Below are positions 1-9,353 of a stretch of DNA of 64,000 nt, one piece after another. Source of the DNA: Acidobacteriota bacterium (GTDB taxonomy: Bacteria; Acidobacteriota; Terriglobia; Acidiferrales; UBA7541); assembly GCA_013289585.1 (NCBI GenBank), contig JABCZR010000001.1:434001-498000 (forward strand), given 5' to 3'. The translations under genes and the position numbers were made by a program. Numbering within the stretch: the first letter of the stretch is position 1; every line of letters begins with the position of its first letter. The notes below the pieces were generated by a model. The model made no database searches, was not told the origin of the DNA, and saw nothing but the letters and a program-made list of their open reading frames with translations.

Positions 1-65
1 TATCTAAAAAGGTCGGGCGGGCGGGGAACCAACCATCCAATTTGTTTGGCAGGACTGCGGAGAGG

Positions 66-437
66 CTACCGCCCGTGGCGCAGGTAGTCGTCGGTCTTGT
101 TCAGCCAATCCTCGCGCGGAGGATCGAACACGTCGAGGTCCACGGTATCTTCCAGCGCCCAGGCTTCATGCGGCATCATCGAAGGAATGCACAGCACTTC
201 GCCCCCGCGAACCACGATCTCCTTGCCATCAATGGCAAATTTCAAGGCGCCTTCGAGGATGTACGTCACCTGCTCGTTGTGGTGATGATGCAACGGCACG
301 TGCGCGCCTTTTTTCAGCAGCACGCGCGCCAGCATGATCTTCGCGCCGACCACCATTTCGCGGTCGATCAGCGGGTTCAGTTTTTCGCGTTCGACATTTT
401 TCCACGCGATGTGCTTTGCATTAGCGGGGGTGCTCAT
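66..437 (-). CDS. Single-domain cupin protein
   Basis: A 123-aa protein forming one cupin barrel. The first cupin motif has a four-histidine run at residues 50-53 followed by Glu55. The second ends in GGEVLCIPSMMPH with His90. These residues are the usual metal ligands of the fold. No signal peptide is present, so it is probably cytosolic. Small cupins of this type bind a metal and act as isomerases, dioxygenases or sensors, and nothing here fixes the substrate. It lies 62 bp downstream of the aminotransferase gene on the same strand, so the two may be co-transcribed. The fold is certain and the function is not. Confidence 0.85.
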   Translation of the reverse strand: MSTPANAKHIAWKNVEREKLNPLIDREMVVGAKIMLARVLLKKGAHVPLHHHHNEQVTYILEGALKFAIDGKEIVVRGGEVLCIPSMMPHEAWALEDTVDLDVFDPPREDWLNKTDDYLRHGR

Positions 438-499
438 TGAACGTCTCCGTAAAAATGTGCTGCGTCATGCATCGTTTTGGAAAATCGGCGACCGCAAGA

Positions 500-1684
500 C
501 TACTGCGAAACCGTCGCGCGCCATTGCGTGGAAACGCGCTGCATACGTTCCAGCGCTTCTTCCAGCAAATTCCGCGCGCTGACCAGCGAGAACCTCAGAT
601 AGTTCTTGCCACCAGGTCCGAATGCCGCGCCCGCTATTCCGGCGACGCCGGCCTCCTCGAGGAGCACTTTCTGCAACTCTTCCGCGGAGAGCCCGGTCTC
701 TTCAATATTCACCCAGGCATAAAACGCGCCGTCCGGTGCCTGGCAGCGGAATCCCGGTATGCGCGCGAGCCCGGCGATGAATTGATCGCGGCGCTTGCGG
801 TACTCCGCAACCATGGTATCGACGGCGTTGGTGGAATCGCGCAGCGCTTCGATCGCCGCCACCTGGGTGAATTCCGCCGTGCAGGTAAACGTGTTCAACA
901 CCAGCAGGTCCATCGCATCAATCACCTGCGTGGGCGCCACGGCGTACCCCAGCCGCCAGCCGGTCATCGCGAAGCTTTTCGAAAAACCATCAATAATCAC
1001 CGTGCGTTCCGCCATGACGGGAAGGGACCAGATGGATTTATATTCGCCGGTGAACAGGATGCGCGCGTAAATTTCGTCGGAAAGAATCCAGAGGTCGTGT
1101 TTCACCGCGAGTTTCGCGAGATTTTCCAGCGCCGAATTGCTGAAAACCGTTCCTGTGGGATTATTCGGTGAATTGAAAATGATCATGCTGGTGCGAGCCG
1201 TAATTTTTCTTGCGATTTCTTCAATATCCGGCTGGAATTTATTTTTTTCTTCGAGGCCAAATGGAACCGCCGCGGCGCCGAGCCCACGCGTGAAGGACGG
1301 ATAAATCGGGAAACCCGGATCGGGATAGAGCACTTCGTCGCCCGGTTCGATCAGCGCCATCATCGCCAGGGAAAGCGCCATCTTGCAGCCTGGTGCAATC
1401 AGGACTTGTTCTGTGGCAACATCCAGCCGCCGCGTGCGCTTCAGATACTCCGCAATCGCTTCGCGCAACGCCGGCACGCCGCGCGTCGAGCAGTAACGGT
1501 CTCGCCCCGCAGCAACCGCGTTGCGAATCGCATCCACAACAGGCGCTGCCGGGTGAAAATCCGGTTCGCCCAGTTCCAGATGAATGATCGAACGCCCCTG
1601 GCGCTCGAGCTCTTTGGCGCACGAATAAACGGCCAGTGCGCCTTCGCCGTTCAATTGGGAAACGCGTGATGCGATGCGAGTCAT
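500..1684 (-). CDS. PLP-dependent class I/II aminotransferase (aspartate aminotransferase-like)
   Basis: A 394-aa cytosolic fold-type I aminotransferase. Visible hallmarks are NSPNNPTG (residues 171-178), SDEIY (202-206, with the Asp that contacts the pyridine nitrogen), and SKSFAMTGWRLGYAV, whose Lys236 should form the Schiff base with PLP. Length is normal for the aspartate/aromatic/alanine aminotransferase group. The family swaps amino groups between an amino acid and a 2-oxo acid. Substrate choice cannot be read from sequence, and the gene lies next to a cupin gene rather than a biosynthetic operon. Confidence 0.92.
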   Translation of the reverse strand: MTRIASRVSQLNGEGALAVYSCAKELERQGRSIIHLELGEPDFHPAAPVVDAIRNAVAAGRDRYCSTRGVPALREAIAEYLKRTRRLDVATEQVLIAPGCKMALSLAMMALIEPGDEVLYPDPGFPIYPSFTRGLGAAAVPFGLEEKNKFQPDIEEIARKITARTSMIIFNSPNNPTGTVFSNSALENLAKLAVKHDLWILSDEIYARILFTGEYKSIWSLPVMAERTVIIDGFSKSFAMTGWRLGYAVAPTQVIDAMDLLVLNTFTCTAEFTQVAAIEALRDSTNAVDTMVAEYRKRRDQFIAGLARIPGFRCQAPDGAFYAWVNIEETGLSAEELQKVLLEEAGVAGIAGAAFGPGGKNYLRFSLVSARNLLEEALERMQRVSTQWRATVSQ

Positions 1685-1870
1685 GAGTTTATCCGGGCAA
1701 GAATCTTATCACTTCGCCGCAAATAATGGCGTTGCTGGAATGCGTGGCGAAAGCTTCGCTTGACGCCGGCCTCTCCGGGCGAGACCCTATTCTCAAGTAA
1801 AGGGGCAGGTAACCTCCCCGTTCTTCAGAGCGTCTAATGATTCAGGCCACGTCCCGGTGAGGGCGTAAAC

Positions 1871-3577
1871 ATGATCTCTCGTAGACTGATTCCTTCCATC
1901 GCAATTATCCTGCTGTTGGTTCTGTTTGTAGGCGCACGGCCTGCTGCTGCGGATTCGAGCCACGCTCGTATCATTCGATTGAGCCTCGTGCAAGGCGATG
2001 TACGCTTCACAAGAGAAGCCCATGGCGACCCGCTCACTGACTCTAGCGCGGTGTGGGAGACGGCGCAGCTGAACCTGCCGATCCGCCAGGGTTACGTGAT
2101 TTCCACCGACAACGGCCGCGCCGAAATTGAATTCGAAAACGGCGCAATGGCTTTCCTGAAGGAAAATACAGTCCTGGAGTTTTACGATCTTTCGCTGGAT
2201 GACGGCTCGCGCACCACGCGCCTCGTTCTCCGTCAGGGCAGTGCTTCTTTTTATGTGAATCCTGACGTCAGGGACTATTTCAGCGTCACCGGCGGCGATT
2301 TCACCGTGGAAGCCAACGGCCGGAGCAGTTTCCGGCTGGACAATTTCGATGACGGCAGCACGGTCGAAACCATCAAGGGCCATGTTTCCGTGGTGCACAA
2401 GGATAAGACCACGCGGCTCGAAAAGGGCCAATCGTTTTCAATCAAGGCCGGCGACGATTCCAGCGCAAACATTGGCAGTATCGCGGAGGAAGATGATTTC
2501 GACCGCTGGGTTTCCGGCCAAGTTGACACTGTATCCTCGGCCACCAATGCCGCGCTTCAATACACAGGTTCGCCTTACTACGCCTCCGGTTTCGCCGATC
2601 TCTACACCTACGGCGCCTGGTCGTCTTGCGGCGGTTATGGATTTGGTTGGAGGCCGTTCGGCGTCGGTGCTGCGTGGTCGCCGTTCACGGGGGGGCAATG
2701 GCTCTGGGATCCTGGATTCGGTTGGACCTGGATGAGCTCTCAACCCTGGGGTTGGGCTCCCTATCATTATGGCGGCTGGCTCTTTGATTCTTCATGCGGC
2801 GGATGGTTTTATTCTCCGCCCTTGTATTACGGCGTGCCTGGTCGCGTGTTCAACCCCAGAGGTACTCCGCGCGGCGTCCACCCTCCGCAGCCGGTTTACC
2901 GGCCGGTGACAGGGGTATTTGTCCGCAAAAACGGGAATCTGGGAATTGTGCCGATGCATCCTCTCGATGAAAAAGGGAAGACCCCGTTGAATCTAGAGCA
3001 TGGCGTATTCTCACCTGTTCTCGCAAAGGGAGTGAGCGAGCCGATTGCCGGCGCGGAACAAGGACAAAAATGGCAAACATTAAAGTCGGCCCCGCGTGAA
3101 GCCCTGACGAACAATCTTGCCGCGGCTCCGGCGCCAACTCGCGTTTCGCGAACGGTTGTGGAAGGCAATTCCGGCCCGCGTGTTGTTTCGTTCAGCAAAG
3201 ATTCTTCCATTGTTTACGATCCGCGGGAACACCGGTTTGTGAATGCGAATGCTTCGCCAAATTCCTCTCCTTCCCTGAACGCGAGAGAAGTTCATTCTGA
3301 AAACGGGCTGAATGGCGCCGGCACAGGCGTGAATGCAGGTAAGGGTTCGCCGCGAACCGAGGTGCCTTCCGCGGCGCGCGCTGCCACTCCGCCAACCGCA
3401 CCGCGCAACACCGTCCCTCCGCCCGCCCCGCGTTACTCAGGCGGCGAACGAGGAGGCTCGATTGGAGGCAGCAGTAGGAGTGGTGCAACGTATTCGAGCG
3501 GAGGCAGCAGCGCACGGTCGTCGCCATCACCCTCGTCCTCTGGATCACCGCATCCATCCGGCGGCAGACCCCACTAA
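1871..3577 (+). CDS. Secreted FecR-domain / DUF6600-like protein, first of a tandem pair
   Basis: A 568-aa exported protein. Residues 1-27 are a signal peptide ending near ARPAAA. A FecR-like beta domain follows (about 35-200; LSLVQGDVRF, NGRAEIEFENGAMAFLKE). Next is a Trp/Gly/Tyr-rich stretch (about 245-325, including WGWAPYHYGGW) that resembles DUF6600, then a conserved block P-HP-D-KGK-PLNL-HG-F near residue 365. The tail is low-complexity Ser/Gly/Pro. Unlike true FecR there is no cytoplasmic anti-sigma region or membrane helix, so a signalling role like FecR's is unlikely. It is probably periplasmic or surface-located. The next gene encodes a paralogue. The start is supported by GTGAGGG a few bases upstream. 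Function unknown. Confidence 0.85.
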   Translation: MISRRLIPSIAIILLLVLFVGARPAAADSSHARIIRLSLVQGDVRFTREAHGDPLTDSSAVWETAQLNLPIRQGYVISTDNGRAEIEFENGAMAFLKENTVLEFYDLSLDDGSRTTRLVLRQGSASFYVNPDVRDYFSVTGGDFTVEANGRSSFRLDNFDDGSTVETIKGHVSVVHKDKTTRLEKGQSFSIKAGDDSSANIGSIAEEDDFDRWVSGQVDTVSSATNAALQYTGSPYYASGFADLYTYGAWSSCGGYGFGWRPFGVGAAWSPFTGGQWLWDPGFGWTWMSSQPWGWAPYHYGGWLFDSSCGGWFYSPPLYYGVPGRVFNPRGTPRGVHPPQPVYRPVTGVFVRKNGNLGIVPMHPLDEKGKTPLNLEHGVFSPVLAKGVSEPIAGAEQGQKWQTLKSAPREALTNNLAAAPAPTRVSRTVVEGNSGPRVVSFSKDSSIVYDPREHRFVNANASPNSSPSLNAREVHSENGLNGAGTGVNAGKGSPRTEVPSAARAATPPTAPRNTVPPPAPRYSGGERGGSIGGSSRSGATYSSGGSSARSSPSPSSSGSPHPSGGRPH

Positions 3578-3600
3578 CGGATGATCCATCCCGGATTCGA

Positions 3601-3632
3601 ACGGCCCTGAGGGCTTCAGGGCCGTTTTCTTT
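3601..3632 (+). terminator. Intrinsic terminator between the FecR/DUF6600 paralogues
   Basis: A perfect 10-bp stem (ACGGCCCTGA with its inverted copy, 5-nt loop) is followed by a T-rich run. It sits just after the stop of the first paralogue, so the second gene probably has its own promoter. Confidence 0.8.
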
Positions 3633-3732
3633 TAGCGAGGTACGAAACGCAAATCAGTAAATTGATGAAACCGGTAAAGCCCCGCCTCCGTCCCACCGCA
3701 TGGGTCCCCAATTTTTCAGCAGGAGGGATCGC

Positions 3733-5574
3733 ATGAAAGTTCACGGCACGCGGGTACTTTCCCTCTTCACGTTTTTTGCAATCTCACTTCCCATTTCTCC
3801 TATCCTTACGGCGGCCGAGCAGAATGATGTGCCCTGGGCACGGCTCCGTTTGGTCCAGGGGGATGTGCGGCTGTCGGCGGGTGACGGAAAACACCCGAAT
3901 CTCACGCAGCAGTGGCAACAGGCCGAATCCGAAATTCCCATAGAGCAAGGATTTAGCATCGCGACGGGGGAAGGCCGTGCCGAAATCGAGTTTGCAGATG
4001 GCGGGCAGGCGTATCTTGCGGAGAATTCTCTGCTCTTGTTCAAGCAACTCTCCGAACAAGGAGATAAATTGATTGTGTGCATGTCTCTGGTAACGGGAAC
4101 TGCGACATTGGCACTTGCACCGGCAAGCAATGAGTCATTCTTCCTGGAGACGCCCACGGATAGAATCGAACTCAAGGCTTCGGATAATTTCTTCATGCGC
4201 GTGGACAGTTATCTGGACGGCACAGCGCTGACCCCGCAGGGAGAAAAGGGAGAGAGCATGGTTCGCGACGGCCTCCCAAACTTGCAGATCGCGAAAGGGC
4301 AAACTCTTTTCTTTCTTGGGGGCGAGGTGGTTCCGCTTGCCGGGACAAGCCATCCCGTTTTCGCGGAGGATTGGGATTCGTGGGTCTATACCCGGGTGCA
4401 AGACGGGCGTGCCGCAACCACCGCAGCGCTGAAATCGTCGGGACTTTCTTCCCCTGTTCCCTGGCTGACAGATTTGTACGGGCGTGGCTCGTTTTTCCCT
4501 TGTGAGCCCTACGGTACCTGCTGGGAACCGGCATGGCAGGACGCGGCACAGACGCCGATCGCAGCGTCTCCTGCACCCAACCAGGGATTCCAGCCACAGA
4601 CCATCACATGGCGGCAGTTGGACTGGAGATGGGGTGCGTGCGCGCCGCCGACTTCGACGCTCATTTCCCGCGTCGCTCACACACAGCAAGAACTCGATGA
4701 GTTGCTCCAGTTGAGGTCGCAAGCCAATTCTTATACGCTGCTCAATCAAGGCTGGAGCAATATGGCGTGTCGCCAGGGCGAATGGATTTACCACCATGGG
4801 CACTACGCGATGGTGGTATCCACCAAACCACACCCTCAATGCAAACTGCAGGCATGCAAGAAGGTGCATCCTCCCGTGCATTGGGTGAAGGTCGGCGGAA
4901 AGCTTGGCTTTGTGCCTGCGCATCCGAACGACGTCAAGGGCAAACCGCCACTCAATCTCAAGCACGGAATCTTTGTTCCGCCGGCCAAGCCAGGTGAGCC
5001 ATTTCAGCGAGTAGACTGGGATCCTTCACAAAAGCTAAAAGTTCTGGAGAAGGCGCCAAAGGAATTTCAAGGCGGATCCGCGCCCCATCTGGCGCCAGCG
5101 TCTGCGCCGAAGATCGAGGCGCACTTGATGGCAGAAAAAATCATTGCGAAATCAGCGGCGGCGGCCAGTCCCGGAAATCCGCGGATTACGTATGACTACA
5201 AATCAAAACAATTCCTGCTGGCGGAGAATTCCACGGGCGGCGCGAAATCCAAGGGAGTGCCGGTGGGAGGAATTACAACCCGCGGAGGGGTTTCGAGTTT
5301 TGCGGACGGGCATTCGAGTCAGTACACCGGAGAGATTGCGCGAAGCGGTGTTGCGATGGCTTATGCCGGAGGAGCAAGAAGTTCGGGATCGTACTCCGGC
5401 TCGTCAAACTCCGGAGGTGGAAGAAGTTCAGGATCGTACTCTTCAGGAGGAAGTTCATCCGGGGGATCGTCTTCTCATGCCTCCAGCGGGAGTAGCAGTG
5501 CGGGTGGGGGAAGTTCAGCCAGTTCCGGTAGCTCTGCCAGTTCACACGGTGCCGGCGGCGGCCGCCCCCTCTAA
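3733..5574 (+). CDS. Secreted FecR-domain protein, second of a tandem pair
   Basis: A 613-aa exported paralogue of the preceding gene. The ATG at 3733 is preferred because AGGAGGG lies just upstream. The signal peptide covers about residues 1-28. The FecR-like domain repeats the diagnostic strings LRLVQGDVRLS and GRAEIEFADGGQAYLAENS. The middle differs: the Trp-rich DUF6600-like block is replaced by a region containing QQELDELLQLRSQAN. The block GKLGFVPAHPNDVKGKPPLN then matches the first protein. The C-terminal 90 or so residues are almost only Ser and Gly. It ends 21 bp from a convergent gene. Probably a periplasmic or surface protein of unknown function. Confidence 0.83.
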   Translation: MKVHGTRVLSLFTFFAISLPISPILTAAEQNDVPWARLRLVQGDVRLSAGDGKHPNLTQQWQQAESEIPIEQGFSIATGEGRAEIEFADGGQAYLAENSLLLFKQLSEQGDKLIVCMSLVTGTATLALAPASNESFFLETPTDRIELKASDNFFMRVDSYLDGTALTPQGEKGESMVRDGLPNLQIAKGQTLFFLGGEVVPLAGTSHPVFAEDWDSWVYTRVQDGRAATTAALKSSGLSSPVPWLTDLYGRGSFFPCEPYGTCWEPAWQDAAQTPIAASPAPNQGFQPQTITWRQLDWRWGACAPPTSTLISRVAHTQQELDELLQLRSQANSYTLLNQGWSNMACRQGEWIYHHGHYAMVVSTKPHPQCKLQACKKVHPPVHWVKVGGKLGFVPAHPNDVKGKPPLNLKHGIFVPPAKPGEPFQRVDWDPSQKLKVLEKAPKEFQGGSAPHLAPASAPKIEAHLMAEKIIAKSAAAASPGNPRITYDYKSKQFLLAENSTGGAKSKGVPVGGITTRGGVSSFADGHSSQYTGEIARSGVAMAYAGGARSSGSYSGSSNSGGGRSSGSYSSGGSSSGGSSSHASSGSSSAGGGSSASSGSSASSHGAGGGRPL

Positions 5575-5595
5575 CCCGCTCTACAGACCAGGCTT

Positions 5596-6405
5596 TTACG
5601 AGAAGGTCATTCCCGCATAGCCGACGACCGCGCTGCGATCACCGGAGACGTCAGCCGAGGTCGCGTATTTCACTAACTCTGATCTCCGCACTTTCCATGC
5701 ATTCAGTGCCGTGAGCATGGCTACCGCGGGCCCCAGGCCGCACATCGAAATGTTTTCGTCGCGGCAAGTGTCGTAAAGCCCGCGCGGATTTTGCGCCAGC
5801 AATTGCCCGATCGCTTTGTGGTCCTTCACTCGTGTGGTGGCGTCATCTTCATAGTGATTCAAGTCGGAAGTGGTCAGCAGCAGGACCTCATCGCGAAAGG
5901 ATTCGAGAACCTGCCCGATGGATTCGCCTACGCTGACCAAGGTTTCAAACCGGACCGTTCCCAGAGCGACAGGAACAAATGTAAAACCTGGCGCGAGGAC
6001 TTGCAGAAAGGGCAACTGGACTTCCAGCGAATGCTCCGCGCTGTGCGCCACGCTATCCTCGCGCAGGAGCGGACACGCTGTGCGCAAAGCTTCGGCGAGT
6101 GGTTCATCAATCGGCGCATCGCCGAGCGGCGTGCGCCAGGCTCCGTTCGAAAGGATGGCCACTGGTTCTCCACGCGGATGGTGGCGCACACCTAAAATCA
6201 AGATTCTCTTCGGGATGTAAATTCTCGTAAGCACCGCGCCGGTCACGTGCCCCGAATAGACATATCCGGCATGCGGCACAAGACACGCTCTGACGCGAAC
6301 TGCTTCAGGAGTTGGAACAGATGCCGTGTATTTGTGGACTAGCGTCGTCAGTTCGATTGGATCGGAAGGATAAAAGCGTCCGGAGACGGCAGGCAGGCGA
6401 AACAT
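5596..6405 (-). CDS. Memo-family protein (AmmeMemoRadiSam system protein B)
   Basis: A 269-aa protein of the Memo / class III extradiol-dioxygenase-like fold. It starts FRLPAVSGRFYP, has VPHAGYVYSGH (residues 43-53, with His45 and His53), the stretch HSAEHSLEVQLPFLQ, and SDLNHYE near residue 200. The conserved His residues match the metal-site positions of the family. Bacterial members often sit next to AMMECR1 and a radical SAM gene; neither partner is adjacent here. Biochemical role in bacteria is unsettled. It lies 16 bp downstream of the next gene on the same strand and may be co-transcribed with it. Confidence 0.88.
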   Translation of the reverse strand: MFRLPAVSGRFYPSDPIELTTLVHKYTASVPTPEAVRVRACLVPHAGYVYSGHVTGAVLTRIYIPKRILILGVRHHPRGEPVAILSNGAWRTPLGDAPIDEPLAEALRTACPLLREDSVAHSAEHSLEVQLPFLQVLAPGFTFVPVALGTVRFETLVSVGESIGQVLESFRDEVLLLTTSDLNHYEDDATTRVKDHKAIGQLLAQNPRGLYDTCRDENISMCGLGPAVAMLTALNAWKVRRSELVKYATSADVSGDRSAVVGYAGMTFS

Positions 6406-6421
6406 GCTACAGCATAGCGAA

Positions 6422-6829
6422 TCAAACGGGCTTGGAAGGTTTCCCTTTGATCTTCATGGCCTTCTGGGTTGTGGGGTCGTACAGGATGGTCACTTTGTCG
6501 CCGTACTGATAGCCGCCCTTGTCGACAATCTGCTGCATCCGGGCTGAAGCATTTTCCGAAAGGGCGAAAGTCTGGATCGACATGTCGTTGCCCTTGGCCC
6601 GCACGGTGATCTGCGCGATGGTGGCGTTCTGAACGAAGCCCTCGAATTTGGCCAGCCCGGTCTGTTTGGGCTTGGGCTTGATGGCGTTCACCACGATCGG
6701 CACAGCGGTATCCACGACGACCGGCACCACAGCCGGAGGAACTTGTGCCTCGGCAGGCGAAGAAAAAGCTCCAGCCACTGCCAACAATAACGGCATTCCG
6801 AAGCCGGCGATTTTTACAAAACTCTTCAT
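6422..6829 (-). CDS. Small secreted protein of unknown function
   Basis: A 135-aa protein with a clear signal peptide (residues 1-28, ending AEAQ). A proline/valine-rich linker follows, then a compact domain with beta-strand-like segments (FVQNATIAQITVRAKGND and GDKVTILYDPTTQKAMKIKG). This pattern suggests an OB- or SH3-like barrel, which is inference. Its start overlaps the stop of the upstream gene by 4 nt, so the two are probably translationally coupled. Confidence 0.7.
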   Translation of the reverse strand: MKSFVKIAGFGMPLLLAVAGAFSSPAEAQVPPAVVPVVVDTAVPIVVNAIKPKPKQTGLAKFEGFVQNATIAQITVRAKGNDMSIQTFALSENASARMQQIVDKGGYQYGDKVTILYDPTTQKAMKIKGKPSKPV

Positions 6830-7197
6830 TCCAGTTCGTCCGTAGCAATCCGCAGGGACTTCAGAAAACGCACATCCTGGGGAGTCATTGCGAGCCGGGG
6901 AGCCGGCTTTTTCTCATTATCTTCCGAAAATGGCTCCTGATCCACCTGAATTCTCAAGGATTCCAGGAAGCGGCGGTCCTGCGTCGTCAGCTTGGCTGCT
7001 TCGGCAGCGGCTGCATCGCGCTTCGCGAGCCCGATGGTCGCGTCCAGTTTGAGCACGATATCGTACCCATGGGCGCGCACTCCGGCAATCGCACCGGTGA
7101 TGCGATCAGAATCGGACACCGTATCATTGATCGCGTGTCCCAGTTCGCGGAGCAGGTTCTTCAGGTGATCGTCGAGTTGCAAGGGCGAATCTCCCAT
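6826..7197 (-). CDS. Small protein of unknown function with duplicated FL-SLRI motif
   Basis: A 123-aa soluble protein with no signal peptide. The N-terminal half looks helical (DDHLKNLLRELGHAINDTV). The C-terminal half contains the same short motif twice: TTQDRRFLESLRI and TPQDVRFLKSLRI, spaced by about 30 residues. No family recognised. The stop overlaps the start of the downstream secreted-protein gene by 4 nt. Coding potential is supported by the overlap and internal repeat rather than by known homologues. Confidence 0.65.
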   Translation of the reverse strand: MGDSPLQLDDHLKNLLRELGHAINDTVSDSDRITGAIAGVRAHGYDIVLKLDATIGLAKRDAAAAEAAKLTTQDRRFLESLRIQVDQEPFSEDNEKKPAPRLAMTPQDVRFLKSLRIATDELE

Positions 7198-7362
7198 ACA
7201 TCTTCGGCCATTCTAGGCCCACGTACCATTGGATACAAGTGAGTGTCGCTTCGTTGTCTCCAATCCGTCCACAGTACCTTCGGGCAGGTTTTATAGGCCA
7301 AAGGGTAGGATCTCTGCTACCCGGTTTCTGTGGTCCGCGGCAATTTGCGTTAATATGCTGGT

Positions 7363-7617
7363 ATGTCCACGGTTGCAAGCGCCACGGCCGCGCCGCAGCA
7401 GCAAGGTGGTTTCCGGCGCTTCTGGCGCGCGCTAAGGCAGCTTTTTCACGAGATTACCGGCGCGGTTTTTGGCGTACTGGCATTGGGTTGGTTGAACGCG
7501 GCACTCCGCGCGTGGACTCGGGACGCTGCGCGCTGGCTCGTGGGTCTTGCTGTCGCCATTGCGCTGTTGTTCGTATTTTTCGCGGTAACCTCGTTCCGCA
7601 AATCGCGGAAGGCGTAG
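7363..7617 (+). CDS. Small single-pass membrane protein
   Basis: An 84-aa protein with a basic amphipathic N-terminal region (FRRFWRALRQLFHEITGAVF) and one strong membrane helix near residues 58-78, ending in a short basic tail. No family recognised. It is followed directly by a terminator, so it is probably monocistronic. Confidence 0.6.
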   Translation: MSTVASATAAPQQQGGFRRFWRALRQLFHEITGAVFGVLALGWLNAALRAWTRDAARWLVGLAVAIALLFVFFAVTSFRKSRKA

Positions 7618-7619
7618 AG

Positions 7620-7643
7620 GCCGGGCTTCAGCCCGGCTTTTCT
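7620..7643 (+). terminator. Intrinsic terminator
   Basis: A perfect 8-bp stem (GCCGGGCT and its inverted copy with a 2-nt loop) followed by TTTTCT directly after the small membrane protein gene. Confidence 0.75.
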
Positions 7644-7707
7644 ATGAAATGAAGGGACTATAATTCGCAGCTAGTTTCGATTCTCCAGTTTCGATTTTCC
7701 TACTCCT

Positions 7708-9333
7708 ATGCCCGACAGCAAAACTAAATCCGCTATTCCCACCGAGCGTCAGGAAAGGTTCACCACTCTTTCCGGCCTTCCTGTCGATCAGCTTTACACG
7801 GAAGAAAATCTTTCTGGCTGGAATCCTGACGAAGCCCTAGGCTATCCCGGCGAATTTCCTTACACGCGCGGCATCTATCCCACGATGTACCGCGGGCGTT
7901 TGTGGACTATGCGGCAGTATGCGGGCTTCGGGAGTGCCGCCGAATCCAACCAGCGCTATCGCTACCTCCTGAGCAAAGGCCAGGCGGGCCTTTCCGTTGC
8001 TTTCGATCTGCCCACGCAGATCGGGATGGACTCCGATCATCCGCTCGCTCTGGGCGAAGTCGGCAAAGTCGGTGTCGCGATCGATTCCCTCGAAGACATG
8101 GAGGCGCTCTTCGACGGTATTCCGCTCGAAAAAGTTTCCACCTCAATGACCATCAACGCCACCGCCGCGATTCTTCTTTGCCTCTACGTCGCTGTCGCGA
8201 AAAGGCAAAGCGCCAACCTGGAAAAACTTTCCGGCACGGTTCAGAATGACGTTCTCAAGGAATACATCGCCCGCGGAACGTACATTTATCCAGTACGCCC
8301 GGCGATGCGCATCGTCACGGATATTTTTGCGTGGTGCCGCGACCATCTTCCCAAGTGGAATACGATTTCGATCTCCGGGTACCACATCCGCGAAGCAGGC
8401 TCCACGGCGATCCAGGAAGTTGCTTTCACGCTGGCTGACGGCATCGCTTACGTTTCGGCCGCGCTCGATGCCGGATTGAGCGTGGATGAATCCGCGCCAC
8501 AACTGTCTTTCTTCTTCAATGCGCACAGCGATCTTCTGGAAGAGATCGCCAAGTACCGCGCGGCGCGGCGTCTGTGGGCGAAAATCATGCGCGAGCGTTT
8601 CCGAGCCAAGGATGCGCGCTCGCTTTTGTTGCGCTTTCACGCGCAAACCGCGGGCTCTTCGCTCACCGCGCAGCAGCCGGAAAACAACATCGTGCGCGTG
8701 GCCATTCAGGCGCTTGCCGCGGTTCTGGGCGGCTGCCAGTCGTTGCACACGAATTCGATGGACGAGGCGCTGGCTCTTCCCACGGAAGACGCTGCGTTGA
8801 TTGCTTTGCGCACGCAGCAAATTCTTGCCCACGAAACCGGCGTGACGAATACAGTGGATCCCGTCGCTGGTTCTTACGCCATCGAGCACCTAACCAGCGA
8901 AATTGAAAAAGGCGCGCTTGAATATATTGAGAAGGTCGACGCCATGGGCGGAATGCTGCGCGCCATCGAAGCCGGATTCGTTCAAGGCGAAATCCAGAAG
9001 GCGGCATTTGAATTTCAGCGCGCCGTCGAATCGAAAGAGCAGATTGTCGTCGGCGTAAATGATTTCGTTGCGGAGGAAGAACGCGGCATCCCCACCCTGC
9101 GCATCGACGCCGAAATTGAACGCTCCCAGATCGCACGCCTAAATGCACTGCGCGCCAGGCGTGATTCCGCGCGCGTCCAAGCTGCTCTCGGCGAACTCGC
9201 GCGTCGCGCCGCTAGCACGGAGAATCTCCTCCCCGCCATCCTCACCGCCGTTGAAGCATTCGCCACCGTCGGCGAAATTTCCGACGCCCTGCGTCGCGTC
9301 TTCGGCGAATACCAGGAATCTGTTATTATCTAA
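7708..9333 (+). CDS. Methylmalonyl-CoA mutase large subunit (catalytic TIM-barrel domain only)
   Basis: A 541-aa mutase domain that interconverts methylmalonyl-CoA and succinyl-CoA with adenosylcobalamin. It contains [35 protein letters not shown] and [14 protein letters not shown]. The Tyr in RQYAG and the Arg in AMRI match the substrate-selecting Tyr89 and Arg207 of the Propionibacterium enzyme, whereas isobutyryl-CoA mutases carry Phe and Gln there. The C-terminal cobalamin-binding domain (DxHxxG) is absent, so a separate small B12-binding subunit must be encoded elsewhere. No such gene, epimerase or MeaB-like GTPase is nearby. Confidence 0.92.
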   Translation: MPDSKTKSAIPTERQERFTTLSGLPVDQLYTEENLSGWNPDEALGYPGEFPYTRGIYPTMYRGRLWTMRQYAGFGSAAESNQRYRYLLSKGQAGLSVAFDLPTQIGMDSDHPLALGEVGKVGVAIDSLEDMEALFDGIPLEKVSTSMTINATAAILLCLYVAVAKRQSANLEKLSGTVQNDVLKEYIARGTYIYPVRPAMRIVTDIFAWCRDHLPKWNTISISGYHIREAGSTAIQEVAFTLADGIAYVSAALDAGLSVDESAPQLSFFFNAHSDLLEEIAKYRAARRLWAKIMRERFRAKDARSLLLRFHAQTAGSSLTAQQPENNIVRVAIQALAAVLGGCQSLHTNSMDEALALPTEDAALIALRTQQILAHETGVTNTVDPVAGSYAIEHLTSEIEKGALEYIEKVDAMGGMLRAIEAGFVQGEIQKAAFEFQRAVESKEQIVVGVNDFVAEEERGIPTLRIDAEIERSQIARLNALRARRDSARVQAALGELARRAASTENLLPAILTAVEAFATVGEISDALRRVFGEYQESVII

Positions 9334-9353
9334 ACTGCGGCGGAAGGAGCACT

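Noticed and set aside
437-1171. Long plus-strand frame over the aminotransferase
   Set aside because: It runs opposite a strongly motif-supported aminotransferase and has no family motif or ribosome site; a shadow frame.
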